Below, piece after piece: positions 25,719 through 34,472 of a stretch of 64,000 bases of DNA (its first letter is position 1; the number at the start of each line of letters is the position of its first letter). The stretch covers positions 62,001 to 126,000 of the forward strand of contig NZ_AXAS01000020.1 of assembly GCF_000472925.1 (NCBI RefSeq). The letters run 5' to 3'. Both the position numbers and the translations under genes were made by a program. The notes beneath the pieces were generated by a model that was not told the DNA's origin, did not search any database, and saw only the letters and a list, made by a program, of their open reading frames with translations. Source of the DNA: Bradyrhizobium sp. Ec3.3. Lineage in GTDB: Bacteria > Pseudomonadota > Alphaproteobacteria > Rhizobiales > Xanthobacteraceae.

Positions 25719-26219
25719 TCAATTCGACATGATGGTATCGACGTCGGCTTCCGCGCCGCCGTTGATGATGCCGCCGCACGCCGCGATCAGCGGCTTGACC
25801 CAGAGGGCGGCCTGCTCGGCCAGCCGGACGCGCGTCGTATCCTTTTCGACCTCGCGCATCGCCGAGCCGACCGCCGTCAGGATCGAGGTCATGGTATCGG
25901 TGATGTGGTCGAACTGGGCGCGCACGTTGGGAGCGGCCTTCTCATAGGCCTCGATCGCCAGATCCCGCGCCTTGAAGTTCGAGGCGGTGAAATGCTCGGC
26001 ATAAGACAGCGGCGTCCAGGTCAAGAAGTCTTCGGCGCATTCCGGCATGTCCGGGACCATTTCGAGCAGCATGACGGCTTCATTGAAATGGTTCAGATAG
26101 TCGGTGGCAAGCCCGGTCAGCGGGTTGATGTTGGCCACGCGCAGCCGCTCAGCCCAGGCCGCAGCCTCGGGGCCCGTCACTACATGTGTCCGCGCGGGAT
26201 CGGAGACCATTGAGCTCAT
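25719..26219 (-). CDS. Conserved hypothetical protein, helical
   Basis: A 166-residue cytosolic protein, rich in helix (NHFNEAVMLLEMVPDMPECAEDFLTWTPLSYAEHF, AAPNVRAQFDHITDTMTSILTAVGSAM). No recognised domain; similar proteins are found in Rhizobiales (from memory). Located 10 bp upstream of the Nudix gene and divergent from the SRAP gene. Confidence 0.65.
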   Translation of the reverse strand: MSSMVSDPARTHVVTGPEAAAWAERLRVANINPLTGLATDYLNHFNEAVMLLEMVPDMPECAEDFLTWTPLSYAEHFTASNFKARDLAIEAYEKAAPNVRAQFDHITDTMTSILTAVGSAMREVEKDTTRVRLAEQAALWVKPLIAACGGIINGGAEADVDTIMSN

Positions 26220-26282
26220 CGGCCGCAGTGTTAACGTTCGGGGTTAAAAGGTGCTGAACGGAACCTATATAGGCCCTCAAGG

Positions 26283-27041
26283 ATGTGCGGACGCTTTGTC
26301 ATAACCTCGGCCCCGGCGGCCTTGCGGCAACTCTTTGGCTATCTCGAGCAGCCGAATTTCCCGCCACGGCACAATGTCGCCCCGACACAACCGATTCCGG
26401 TGGTGCTCATCGACAAGGGCGCGCGGCATTTCCAGCTCATGCGCTGGGGGCTGTTGCCGACCTGGGTGAAGGATCCCCGTGGTTTTACGTTGCTGATCAA
26501 TGCGCGCTCGGAGACGGTGCTGGAAAAGCCCGCCTTCAAGAACGCGATTCGGCGGCGCCGCGGCCTGATTCCGGCCGACGGTTACTACGAGTGGAAGGCG
26601 GTGGACGGCCGCAAGCAGCCCTATTTCATCCATCGCGCCGATGGGCAGCCGCTCGGCTTTGCCGCGGTGTTCGAGACCTGGGTCGGGCCGAACGGCGAGG
26701 AGCTCGACACGGTCGCGATCGTCACGGCGGCTGCGAGCGAGGATCTCGCCGCGCTGCATGACCGCGTGCCGGTGACGATTTCGCCTGACGATTTCGAGCG
26801 TTGGCTCGACTGCCGCGGCGACGAGGTCGATGCGATCCTGCCGCTGATGGCCGCCCCGCGCATCGGCGAATTCGCCTGGCACCCGGTCTCCACCCGCGTC
26901 AACCGCGTCGCCAATGACGACGCGCAGCTTTTGCTGCCGATCAGCGCCGAGGAGATGGAGGCGGAGGCGCCGCAGTCGAAGAAGGTGGCGCGAAAAGCAG
27001 CTGCAGCGCCAGCCGATGACGGGCAGGGCTCGTTGTTTTAG
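26283..27041 (+). CDS. SRAP-domain protein (YedK/HMCES-like abasic-site DNA-protein crosslinker)
   Basis: Protects abasic sites in single-stranded DNA by forming a thiazolidine crosslink through Cys2. The 252-residue protein begins MCGRFV. The other catalytic residues line up as Asn73 (INARSET), Glu103 (DGYYEWK) and His159 (LHDRVPV). PRHNVAPTQ is also a family signature. A charged C-terminal tail of about 30 residues is extra. No LexA box is visible in the 63-bp divergent gap. Confidence 0.92.
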   Translation: MCGRFVITSAPAALRQLFGYLEQPNFPPRHNVAPTQPIPVVLIDKGARHFQLMRWGLLPTWVKDPRGFTLLINARSETVLEKPAFKNAIRRRRGLIPADGYYEWKAVDGRKQPYFIHRADGQPLGFAAVFETWVGPNGEELDTVAIVTAAASEDLAALHDRVPVTISPDDFERWLDCRGDEVDAILPLMAAPRIGEFAWHPVSTRVNRVANDDAQLLLPISAEEMEAEAPQSKKVARKAAAAPADDGQGSLF

Positions 27042-27060
27042 GTGGCGACGCCGCTTACTC

Positions 27061-27207
27061 CGTCGTCATCCCGGACGAGCGCAGCGAAGATCCGGGATCA
27101 TAACCACAGGGAGTAGTTGTGGCGCGAGCTGGTGGTTACGAATCTTCGCCAAACACGATCCTGTGGTTATGGTCCCGGGCTCGCGCTTTGCGCGCCCCGG
27201 GACGACG
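27061..27207. repeat. Interspersed palindromic repeat, copy 3 of family A
   Basis: A 147-bp element ending in CGTCGTC and GACGACG, with internal CCTGTGGTTATGG as in the copies at 2249 and 21380. It lies between the SRAP gene and the CoA-transferase gene, which converge here. Confidence 0.75.
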
Positions 27208-27229
27208 AGGAGAGTTTGCGGCGCCGACC

Positions 27230-28423
27230 TCACACAATCTCCCTTGCCCGCAAATCCGCGATCTCCGCTTCGTTAAAACCGAGCTCGCCCAGCACCGCAT
27301 CCGTATCCGCGCCCAGCGCCGGCGCCATGTGGTCGAGCTTGCCGCCGCCGTGCGCGAGCTTGAAACCACTGCCAGCAAAGCGCAGGCGGCCGTAGGGCGT
27401 GTCGAGCTCCTGAATCGCGCCGCGTGCCACGATCTGCGGATGGTCGATGATCTCCTCGATTGTCCAGATACTGGCGCAGGGCGCGCCGGCGTCCTCCAAG
27501 ATCGTCTCCCATTCGCGCGGGCTCTTCGTCGCAAGCGCGGCCTCAATGATCGCACGCAGCGCGGGCTCATTCTCGTTGCGGGAGAACCAGTCGGCAAAGC
27601 GCGGATCGCTGAGCGTGTCGGCGCGGCCGAGCGCCGTCATCAGTGCGCGATACTGCTTCTCGTTGTTGACGGCGAGCAGGATGTAGCCGTCGCCGCACCT
27701 GAACAGGTTCGCCGTGGTCTTGCGGCTGACCGCCTGGTTGCCCGAGAGCTGCTGGCGATGGCCGGCGACCGACCAGTCCGCGATCTGGCCCGACAGGAAC
27801 GCCAGCGTCGCCTCCAGCATGGAGACGTCGACGAGCTGCCCCTTGCCGGTGCGGTCGCGCTGGTAGAGCGCGCTGGAGACGGCGAACGCCGCGGTCGCGC
27901 CCGAGAGCACGTCGCATACCGCAAAGCCCGCGCGCGTCGGCCCGGTCTCGGGATGGCCGGTGATGGCCATGATGCCGGAAAGCGCCTGCATCTTGCCGTC
28001 ATAGCCCGGGCGCAGCCGATCGGGGCCGGTCTGGCCGAAGCCGGAGACGGCGCAATAGATCAGCTTTGGATTGATCGCGGACAGCGCCTCGTAGCCGATG
28101 CCGAGCTTGTCCATCACGCCCGGGCGAAAGTTCTCCATGACGACATCGACCTGCGCGGCGAGCTTCTTCACGATCGCGATCGCGTCCGGCTTTTGCAGAC
28201 CGAGCGTGAGGCTGCGCTTGTTGCCGTTGATCGCCTGGAATGCCGGCGCGAGCCCGCGCTCGGCCCATTCGCGGCTGAGCGGCGTGCGGCGCATGTCCTC
28301 GCCCTCGCGCCGCTCGACCTTGATGACGTCGGCACCCAGCAGCGCGAGCTGGTAGCTCGCATAGGGGCCAGCCAGCACTTGCGTAAAGTCGAGGATCTTG
28401 ACGCCTTCGAAGGGCCTCGTCAC
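27230..28423 (-). CDS. CaiB/BaiF family (type III) CoA-transferase
   Basis: Transfers CoA between carboxylic acids. The 397-residue protein shows GVKILDFTQVLAGPYASYQLALLGADVIKVERREGEDMRR at the N-terminus, the family CoA-binding start. The catalytic Asp lies in TRAGFAVCDVLSGATAAFAVSSALYQRDRTGKGQLVDVSMLE near residue 165. The substrate is unknown. It lies 15 bp downstream of the GrdB-like gene on the same strand, so the two probably form an operon. Confidence 0.92.
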   Translation of the reverse strand: MTRPFEGVKILDFTQVLAGPYASYQLALLGADVIKVERREGEDMRRTPLSREWAERGLAPAFQAINGNKRSLTLGLQKPDAIAIVKKLAAQVDVVMENFRPGVMDKLGIGYEALSAINPKLIYCAVSGFGQTGPDRLRPGYDGKMQALSGIMAITGHPETGPTRAGFAVCDVLSGATAAFAVSSALYQRDRTGKGQLVDVSMLEATLAFLSGQIADWSVAGHRQQLSGNQAVSRKTTANLFRCGDGYILLAVNNEKQYRALMTALGRADTLSDPRFADWFSRNENEPALRAIIEAALATKSPREWETILEDAGAPCASIWTIEEIIDHPQIVARGAIQELDTPYGRLRFAGSGFKLAHGGGKLDHMAPALGADTDAVLGELGFNEAEIADLRAREIV

Positions 28424-28438
28424 GGCGCGTTTCTCCCG

Positions 28439-29368
28439 TCAGGCCGCGCGGTTGCCGCGCGCGATCTCCTTCTGCTTGTCGAACTCGGCGCGCCGTCGCG
28501 CAAGTTCCTCGGGGCTTAGCTGTGCGACGTTGTTGTAGTCGAGCTTCCAGGAAGCATCCTCGCTCCAGCGCAGCGGCGACTGCATCGTGGTGCGCGGGCC
28601 GCTGGCGGACTCGAGGAGCTTCAATGCGAGCTCCAGCGTCTGCGATTGCGAAGCGACATCATGCGGCTTGCCGGCGGAATTGCCGAGCGGGAAGTCGGAG
28701 AACAAAAAGCGCGACACGGCGGCGTGCTCGACGATGTCCTTGGCGCAGCCCATGACGACGGTGGGAATGCCGTTGGATTCGAGATGCCGCGCGACCAGCG
28801 CGGTGGTCTGGTGGCAGACCGGGCAGTTCGGCACCAGCACTGCGACATCGACCTCGTCGGCGAGGCAGCGTGCCAGAATCTCCGGCGCGTCGGTGTCGAG
28901 GGTGACGCGATGACTGCGGTTGGTCGGCGCCCCGAAGAAGCGCTGGCTCACCTCGCCGATGCGCCCAGCAGCAGAGGTCTTCAGGAGCTGCGGCAGTGGA
29001 AACCAGGTGCCGCTGTCGGTCGCGCTTGTATGCTTGCGGTCGTAGCCGATGTGCGAGATGCGCAAATCGTGCGCTTGCGAGGTGTCGCCGTCATAGACCT
29101 TGTAGAACTTTGCGCCGCCATTGTAGGGCGCGCCCGGCCCCTGATCGCCCTTGGTCGGATCGTAAGGCGCGGCCGTGGTGATGATGGTTACGCGCGATTG
29201 CGCCAGTGGCTTCTTCAGCGGCTGGAACGGTGCGTCGACATAGTGCGCCCACCGATACGGCGTGGTGTAGCCGATGGCCGCGTAGTAATCGCGGGTCCGC
29301 TGCATATAGGGAATGGGAGCGTCGTAGTCGGGCGCAAAGCCGAATTCATCGTCGCGCGGAGCTGACAT
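28439..29368 (-). CDS. Glycine/sarcosine/betaine reductase component B-like protein without selenocysteine
   Basis: A 309-residue protein resembling the GrdB/PrdB selenoprotein B family. Near residue 190 it has VLVPNCPVCHQTTALVARHLESNGIPTVVMG, where a CxxC replaces the selenocysteine-type redox motif. There is no in-frame TGA. Aerobic proteobacterial homologues exist, but their reaction is unknown, so reductase function is not claimed. The start is ATG 29368 with GGAG upstream; a longer upstream frame runs into a repeat. Paired with the CoA-transferase, which suggests work on an acyl or thioester substrate. Confidence 0.75.
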   Translation of the reverse strand: MSAPRDDEFGFAPDYDAPIPYMQRTRDYYAAIGYTTPYRWAHYVDAPFQPLKKPLAQSRVTIITTAAPYDPTKGDQGPGAPYNGGAKFYKVYDGDTSQAHDLRISHIGYDRKHTSATDSGTWFPLPQLLKTSAAGRIGEVSQRFFGAPTNRSHRVTLDTDAPEILARCLADEVDVAVLVPNCPVCHQTTALVARHLESNGIPTVVMGCAKDIVEHAAVSRFLFSDFPLGNSAGKPHDVASQSQTLELALKLLESASGPRTTMQSPLRWSEDASWKLDYNNVAQLSPEELARRRAEFDKQKEIARGNRAA

Positions 29369-29488
29369 GGGCGCGTCTCCTCGGGTTCTTGTTGCGGACA
29401 GAGTAGAGATAGTCGGCGATTTGCTCAACAGCGGGTAGGGCGACGCAGGTCTGTATTGCAGGCGTGTTGGAGCGAATTGCGCTGCTGT

Positions 29489-29646
29489 CCCCTCTCCCCT
29501 TGCGGGAGAGGGTGGCTCGCCGCGTAAGCGGCGAGACGGGTGAGGGGTCTCTCCCCGCGGGTAAAAATTCTCAGCGCCGAGCGCGCCGATGCAACCCCTC
29601 ATCCGGCGCGCTGCGCGCGCCACCTTCTCCCGCAAGGGGAGGAGGG
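29489..29646. repeat. Inverted pair of CCCTCTCCC-type rhizobial repeats
   Basis: The left arm (about 29489-29549) holds CCCTCTCCCCTTGCGGGAG and ends GGTGAGGGGT. The right arm (about 29594-29646) is its inverse, starting ACCCCTCATC and ending in a GCAAGGGGA stretch. Together they fill the 306-bp gap between the GrdB-like and NudK-like genes. No gene is seen there. Confidence 0.75.
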
Positions 29647-29674
29647 AAAGCAGCTCGCACGCGGCTCGACCTAG

Positions 29675-30256
29675 CTACCGAAAGACGTGCAGCGCTGCAT
29701 ATTGCAGCAGCATGATCGTCTTCGCATCCACGATGCGGCCGTCGGCGATCATCGCAAGCGCTTCGTCGATGGGCAGCTCCAGCACCTCGATCTCCTCGCC
29801 TTCGTCGGCGAGGCCGCCGCCGTCGCCAACCTTCATCTCCGGCTCGTATTCGGCGACGAAGAAGTGCAGCTTCTCCGTTACTGCGCCGGGGGTCATGAAG
29901 GCCTCGAACACCTTGTGGACGTCATGCAGGCGATAGCCGATCTCCTCCTCGGCCTCGCTGCGGATGCGCGCTTCGGGATCGGCGTCGTCGAGCATGCCGG
30001 CGGCGGCTTCGATCAGCAGGTCGTCATAGCCGTTGACGAAGGCGGGATAGCGAAATTGCCGCACCAGCACGACGGTGCGCCGCTTGCGGTTATAGGGCAA
30101 CAGCGTCGCACCGTTGCCGCGGTCATAGACCTCGCGGGTTTGCGTCTGCCATTGCCCATCGTTGCGGCGCCACTCGAAGGTCGCCGCTTTCAGAATGTAC
30201 TTCTTGTCCGAGAGCAGGCGGACATCTTTGACGCGGACGCGATCGGAAACGGACAT
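29675..30256 (-). CDS. Nudix hydrolase, NudK-like (GDP-mannose/ADP-sugar pyrophosphatase type)
   Basis: A 193-residue Nudix enzyme. The Nudix box is GMLDDADPEARIRSEAEEEIGY near residue 87, with Ser in place of the usual Arg before the first catalytic Glu. The N-terminal RVKDVRLLSDKKYILKAATFEWRR and VLVRQFRYPAF are typical of NudK. The start at 30256 is supported by family length. Downstream of the GNAT gene by 8 bp, so cotranscribed. Confidence 0.8.
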   Translation of the reverse strand: MSVSDRVRVKDVRLLSDKKYILKAATFEWRRNDGQWQTQTREVYDRGNGATLLPYNRKRRTVVLVRQFRYPAFVNGYDDLLIEAAAGMLDDADPEARIRSEAEEEIGYRLHDVHKVFEAFMTPGAVTEKLHFFVAEYEPEMKVGDGGGLADEGEEIEVLELPIDEALAMIADGRIVDAKTIMLLQYAALHVFR

Positions 30257-30264
30257 GCAGGCCT

Positions 30265-30720
30265 CTAAGGGGTCGGATCCCGGCCGTCGAGCCACTTGGC
30301 GAACATCACCGACGTTGACTCTTCGAAGCCGAGGGACGTGTAGAACGCGCCAGCCTGCTTGTTCTCGCGGCGGACCAGGAGCTGGAGTTTTGCGATGCCG
30401 GCCTGGCGCAGCCAGTCCTCGGCGGCAGCCATGATGCTGCTGCCATAGCCGCGCTTGCGGCAATCGGGATCGACCGCGACGTAATAGATCCAGCCGCGAT
30501 GGCCGTCATGGCCGACCATCGCGCTGGCCGCGATCGCATCGCCGTTCCGCCCGATCAGCACGGTCGAGTTCGCCTCGCGCCGCGCCAGCGCGATGTCGGC
30601 ATGCGGATCGTTCCAGGGCCGCGTCAGGCCGCAGCGCTGCCAGAGCGCGACGACGGTTTCGACATCGGCATCCGCGATTTCGGCGATCGCGAGCGGGGAA
30701 GGGGAGACGGGCACGTTCAC
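30265..30720 (-). CDS. GNAT acetyltransferase (YpeA-like)
   Basis: A 151-residue N-acetyltransferase. The acetyl-CoA binding motif is VAVDPDCRKRGYGSSIM near residue 80, and AGAFYTSLGFEES follows near 127. It is close to the YpeA group. The GTG start overlaps the stop of the FAD oxidoreductase (GTGA), showing translational coupling. The substrate is not known. Confidence 0.85.
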   Translation of the reverse strand: MNVPVSPSPLAIAEIADADVETVVALWQRCGLTRPWNDPHADIALARREANSTVLIGRNGDAIAASAMVGHDGHRGWIYYVAVDPDCRKRGYGSSIMAAAEDWLRQAGIAKLQLLVRRENKQAGAFYTSLGFEESTSVMFAKWLDGRDPTP

Positions 30721-32144
30721 AGCACTTTACCGGGGTTCATGATTTGGAGGGGGTCGAGCATCGCCTTGACCTGCCGCATCAGCTCGATCGCGGTTTTGTC
30801 CTTCACCTCGGGCAGCTCGTCGCGCTTGAGCACGCCGATGCCGTGCTCGGCCGAGATCGAGCCGCCCATGCGCAGCACGATCTCGAACACGACCGCGTTG
30901 ACGTCGTGCCAGCGGGCGAGGAAGTCGGCGGTATTGACCCCGACCGGCTGGCTGACATTGTAATGCAGATTGCCGTCGCCGAGATGGCCGAACGGCACCG
31001 GGCGCGCGCCGGGGATCAGCTTGACGACCGCGGCATCGGCCTCCGCGATGAAGGCGGGCACCGCGGCGACGGGAACGGAGATGTCATGCTTGATCGAGCC
31101 GCCTTCGGGCTTCTGCGCCGCCGACATCTCGTCGCGCAGCTTCCAGAAGCCAGAGCGCTGCGTCAGGTTCGCCGCGATCACGGCGTCGTCGACGATCTCC
31201 TCCTCCATCGCGCGGGTGAGGATCGATTCCAGCGTGGCGCGCGCATCGTCGCGCGGCGAGGACAGTTCCATCAGCACGTACCAGGGATGCTTCTCTTGCA
31301 GAGGATCGCGCACGTCGATGCCGTGGCGGATCGAGAAGTCGACCGCCATTTCCGCCAGGAGTTCAAAACTCGTCAGCGCGGTCGATGCCTCGCCCTGCGC
31401 GATCGTCAGGAGTTTCAGCGCCTCTGCCGGTGACTTCAGCCCGACGAACGCGGTCTCGATCGCACGCGGCTTCGGAAACAGCTTTAGGGTCGCCGCGGTG
31501 ATGATGCCGAGCGTGCCTTCGGCGCCGATGAAGAGGTTATGCAGGTTGTAGCCGGTGTTGTCCTTCTTCAGCTTCGACAGCGCGTTGAGAACGCGCCCGT
31601 CGGCGAGCACGACCTCGAGCCCCAGCGCCATCTCGCGCGCGACGCCATAGGCGAGCGCTGCTGTGCCGCCGGCATTGGTCGAGAGATTGCCGCCGATGGT
31701 GCAGCTTCCCTCCGCGCCCAATGACAGCGGGAACAGTCGGTCGACCTCGGCTGCCTTCTGCTGCGCGATTTGCAGCACCACGCCGGCCTCGCAGGTCATG
31801 GTGTTGGAGGCGGTATCGACCTCGCGGATCTTGTCCAGCCGGCGCAGCGACACCACCACCTCGCCATTGTGCGGCGTCTGGCCGCCGACGAGGCCGGTGT
31901 TGCCGCCCTGCGGCACCAGCGCGATTTTGTATTCGGAGGCGAGCTTGCAGATCGCGGAGACTTCCGCAGTCGTTGCGGGCCGCAGCACCAGCGGCGAGCG
32001 GCCATGGAACAGGTTGCGCTCCTCGGTGACGTAAGGCTCGATGTCGGCCGGATCGGTCACCGCATATTTGGCGCCGACGATGGCGCGGAATTTCTCGATC
32101 AACTCGGGCGGCAGCGGCGGCATGGCAGTTCTCGTCACGTTCAT
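30717..32144 (-). CDS. FAD-linked oxidase, GlcD/D-2-hydroxyglutarate dehydrogenase-like
   Basis: A 475-residue flavoprotein of the VAO/PCMH family. The FAD-binding PP-loop region is VLRPATTAEVSAICKLASEYKIALVPQGGNTGLVGG near residues 55-92; the C-terminal cap ends GSISAEHGIGVLKRDELPEVKDK..PLQIMNPGKVL, a classical signature. HLGDGNLHYN provides metal-binding histidines, as in D-2-hydroxyglutarate or D-lactate dehydrogenases. The donor is probably a D-2-hydroxy acid; which one is not clear. Confidence 0.88.
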   Translation of the reverse strand: MNVTRTAMPPLPPELIEKFRAIVGAKYAVTDPADIEPYVTEERNLFHGRSPLVLRPATTAEVSAICKLASEYKIALVPQGGNTGLVGGQTPHNGEVVVSLRRLDKIREVDTASNTMTCEAGVVLQIAQQKAAEVDRLFPLSLGAEGSCTIGGNLSTNAGGTAALAYGVAREMALGLEVVLADGRVLNALSKLKKDNTGYNLHNLFIGAEGTLGIITAATLKLFPKPRAIETAFVGLKSPAEALKLLTIAQGEASTALTSFELLAEMAVDFSIRHGIDVRDPLQEKHPWYVLMELSSPRDDARATLESILTRAMEEEIVDDAVIAANLTQRSGFWKLRDEMSAAQKPEGGSIKHDISVPVAAVPAFIAEADAAVVKLIPGARPVPFGHLGDGNLHYNVSQPVGVNTADFLARWHDVNAVVFEIVLRMGGSISAEHGIGVLKRDELPEVKDKTAIELMRQVKAMLDPLQIMNPGKVL

Positions 32145-32164
32145 CTCTTTCTTCTTCCCGCTCC

Positions 32165-33154
32165 TTACCGCCCGACCGCTGCGCGCCGCAGCCGGTCGTT
32201 GATCGCTTCGCCGAGCTCTTCCTCAGGCACCGCCATCACCGCGATGGCGCGCGGGCTCTTCGCATCGAGCGCGCGAAGATAGCCGAACAAATTGGCGGCG
32301 GCTTCATCGAGATCGCCGCTCGCCGACAAATTCATGACGCTTGCTGCCTGTTCGACGCCGGGCAGCACGGCCGGTCCGAAGGCGAGCAGCGCCTCGCCGG
32401 GTGCGACATCATGCGCATGGAGCCGCACGGTGGCGCGCGGGGCGTAATGCGAGGCGAGCATGCCAGGCGCGAGCGGCTGGCTGTCGTCGCTCTCGACATC
32501 TTGCGGCGGCCGCGCCAGTGGCGCGCCGAGCACGGCCTCGATCTTCTCGCGTGACAGTCCGCCGGGGCGAAGCAGCATCGGCGCCTCGAAGCAGCCGAGA
32601 ATCGTCGATTCGACGCCAACCTCGACCGGCCCGCCGTCGACGATCAGGTCGATCCGCCCCGCAAGATCGCTTTCCACATGCGCCGCCAGCGTCGGCGAGA
32701 CGTGGCCGGAGATGTTCGCCGACGGCGCCACCACCGCCCCGTCGAAGGCACGCAGGATCGCCTGCGCGACCGGATGGGCGGGGACGCGAATCGCGACCGT
32801 ATCGAGCCCGGCGGTCGCAAGCTCAGCGACCGGGCAGTTATCCGTCTTCGGCACCACCAGCGTCAGCGGCCCCGGCCAGAAGGCTTCCACGAGCCTCATG
32901 GCCCGCGAATCGAATCGTCCGATGCGCCTCGCCGCGGCGAGGTCGGCGACATGAGCGATCAGCGGATTGAAGGCGGGGCGGCCCTTGGCAGCGTAGAGAT
33001 GGGCGATCGCGGTCGCGTTGGCGGCATCCGCACCCAACCCGTAGACCGTCTCGGTCGGGAACGCGACCAGAAGGCCCGCCGCAAGCGCCCGCGCGGCGGC
33101 ATCGGTGGCGGCCGGTCCGGCCGGTAGAATCTCGGTAGTCAGGCCCGTTTTCAC
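32165..33154 (-). CDS. tsaC: L-threonylcarbamoyladenylate synthase (TsaC/Sua5 type)
   Basis: Makes threonylcarbamoyl-AMP for t6A tRNA modification. The 329-residue protein has the YrdC core (FPTETVYGLGADA, AKGRPAFNPLIAHV, SANISGHVSPT) and a C-terminal Sua5 extension (LAPGMLASHYAPRATVRLH), so it is the long form. I use GTG 33154; a longer frame from 33250 would run through the tRNA gene. AGGA lies about 11 bases upstream of the GTG. Confidence 0.92.
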   Translation of the reverse strand: MKTGLTTEILPAGPAATDAAARALAAGLLVAFPTETVYGLGADAANATAIAHLYAAKGRPAFNPLIAHVADLAAARRIGRFDSRAMRLVEAFWPGPLTLVVPKTDNCPVAELATAGLDTVAIRVPAHPVAQAILRAFDGAVVAPSANISGHVSPTLAAHVESDLAGRIDLIVDGGPVEVGVESTILGCFEAPMLLRPGGLSREKIEAVLGAPLARPPQDVESDDSQPLAPGMLASHYAPRATVRLHAHDVAPGEALLAFGPAVLPGVEQAASVMNLSASGDLDEAAANLFGYLRALDAKSPRAIAVMAVPEEELGEAINDRLRRAAVGR

Positions 33155-33222
33155 TGGGACAAAATTCCTCAAATCGGCCGCTTGCGGTGTGCCAAACCCG
33201 ACGCTATAAGCCGCCTTCTTGT

Positions 33223-33299
33223 CGGAGTGTGGCTCAGCCCGGTAGAGCACTGCGTTCGGGACGCAGGGGTCGCAGGTTCGAATCCTGCCACTCCGACCA
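33223..33299 (+). tRNA. tRNA-Pro, anticodon CGG
   Basis: A 77-base cloverleaf. The acceptor stem is CGGAGTG/CACTCCG, the anticodon stem CTGCG/CGCAG with loop TTCGGGA, the T arm GCAGGTTCGAATCCTGC, and CCA is encoded at 33297-33299. It is divergent from tsaC. The 280 bp after it hold no clear gene. Confidence 0.96.
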
Positions 33300-33581
33300 T
33301 TTCATCCAAAAGTTGACGTTTTGCAGAAGCTTGGGATGAAAGTTCGCCCCGCCTCGCGGGACCTTTTTGCACGGATTTTGAAGGTCGGTCCACGGCGGAT
33401 TTGGGTGGGCAGAGCAGGCTGCCGGGTCGGCATGGCTGGCGATTCTCGCCGACGCCTGCCACGGCCAGCGCGCCTCGCGCACAACGCTTAGGTCCTTGCT
33501 CCGGTCGCGCTCCTCCAAAATGCAAGCAGCGCGGCCGGGATCGACCGCGCTGCTGTAATCTCGCACTACAGAGTTGAGGCG

Positions 33582-33871
33582 TCAGTATTCATCCGGCCCG
33601 TAGACCGGCGCGCCCCAGCCAGGCTCGCCATATCCATAGGCGCCATAACCCGGTCCCCAATATCCATAGGCGTTGGTGTGGTGCCAGCTTCCGAGGCGAC
33701 GGCATTGGCCGACACCCGCCATCAACTGGCCGCCACTCATCGCCGGGCCTGCCGCGCCGACGGGGTACACCAGCCCGGACCGCGTCCCGCGGCGAGGCTG
33801 GGGCTTGCAGTCGCGAGCGGCAAAATCGTGGCCATCAGTGCGGCCGCGCTCACAAGTTTCATACGTGTCAT
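33582..33871 (-). pseudogene. Small secreted Gly/Tyr-rich protein, frameshifted
   Basis: The frame from ATG 33871 (GGAG 7 bases upstream) encodes a signal peptide, MTRMKLVSAAALMATIL..SLAAGRGPGW, then runs out of pattern. The expected tail VGAAGPAMSGGQLMAGVGQC..GYWGPGYGAYGYGEP is in another frame ending at 33582. One missing base near 33770 would join them into a protein of about 96 residues. The Gly/Tyr-rich tail resembles small exported rhizobial proteins of unknown function. Confidence 0.6.
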
Positions 33872-33904
33872 GGTTGTCTCCATGTCCCGGTTTGACAGGG
33901 GACC

Positions 33905-33929
33905 AATCCCTGCCGCAAACAGCCGTTCC
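33905..33929 (-). promoter_or_regulatory. EcfG-like promoter upstream of the small secreted gene
   Basis: On the minus strand GGAAC, 16 bases, then GATT. The -35 element matches the general-stress EcfG consensus GGAAC-N16/17-CGTT, but the -10 is only partial. The block GCGGCAGG inside the spacer is shared with the candidate at 60094-60118. Confidence 0.35.
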
Positions 33930-33952
33930 TCAACGAATGGTCGCGATTTCGC

Positions 33953-34080
33953 GAGCAATCCGGAAAGGTGTGGAGCGGTTTTCCCTCGCGACAAACGCGG
34001 AACGCGTTTGCGCGGAGATCATGCTCAAACAACAGCCTAAGGCGCGATGACGATTCATCCCAATCTCATCGCGCTTTAGG
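33953..34080. repeat. Interspersed repeat family E, copy 1
   Basis: Contains GGAGCGGTTTTCC, ATCATGCTCAAACAACAGCC and the palindromic GCGCGATGACGATTCATCCC..CATCGCGC tail. The same ordered blocks occur at 61131-61234. It is a rhizobial intergenic repeat, with no gene inside. Confidence 0.8.
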
Positions 34081-34147
34081 GTTTCGTCGGGTTTCAGGGA
34101 ACACCGTGATCCCGTTTACATGAGTGTGACTTAGCGGGCGCGCGCCA

Positions 34148-34459
34148 TCATCTGCGTGCCACCAGCACGCCGAGCAGAAAGGCCACCAGCAACGATGGCA
34201 GCGGTGCTTCGCGCACCATGCCGCGGACGATGTCCGGCCAGTGTTGGCCAGTGCCGCTCTCGCCTGTCGGCCAAATACCCCATTCCGATGCAAGCATTCC
34301 GATTTCACGCGGCGTGAGCTTTGAAGCGTCGCGGACACGGTAGATGGCGGCGTCCGACCGGTCGCGCGCCGGCAGCGCCATCACAGTGGCGAGCGCGGTG
34401 CGCAGCGTCATCTCGCCGTAGCCTTGTAGCCGGACCGACTCCTCGGGGTCGGACGTCAT
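34148..34459 (-). CDS. Hypothetical protein with C-terminal membrane helix
   Basis: A 103-residue protein with a soluble helical part (LRTALATVMALPARDRSDAAIYRVRDASKLTPREIGMLASEWGIW) and a single C-terminal membrane segment (LPSLLVAFLLGVLVARR). GGAGG lies before the ATG. It follows a 37-residue membrane peptide gene by 13 bp. Not recognised. Confidence 0.55.
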   Translation of the reverse strand: MTSDPEESVRLQGYGEMTLRTALATVMALPARDRSDAAIYRVRDASKLTPREIGMLASEWGIWPTGESGTGQHWPDIVRGMVREAPLPSLLVAFLLGVLVARR

Positions 34460-34472
34460 GTGAACGCCTCCG

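Noticed and set aside
26220..26282. Possible LexA box ahead of the SRAP/YedK gene
   Set aside because: GTTC and GAAC words are present, but not as a direct repeat with 7-base spacing.
33169..33566. Two minus-strand frames over the tRNA-Pro gene and its flank
   Set aside because: They cross the tRNA on the opposite strand and have no recognisable domain.
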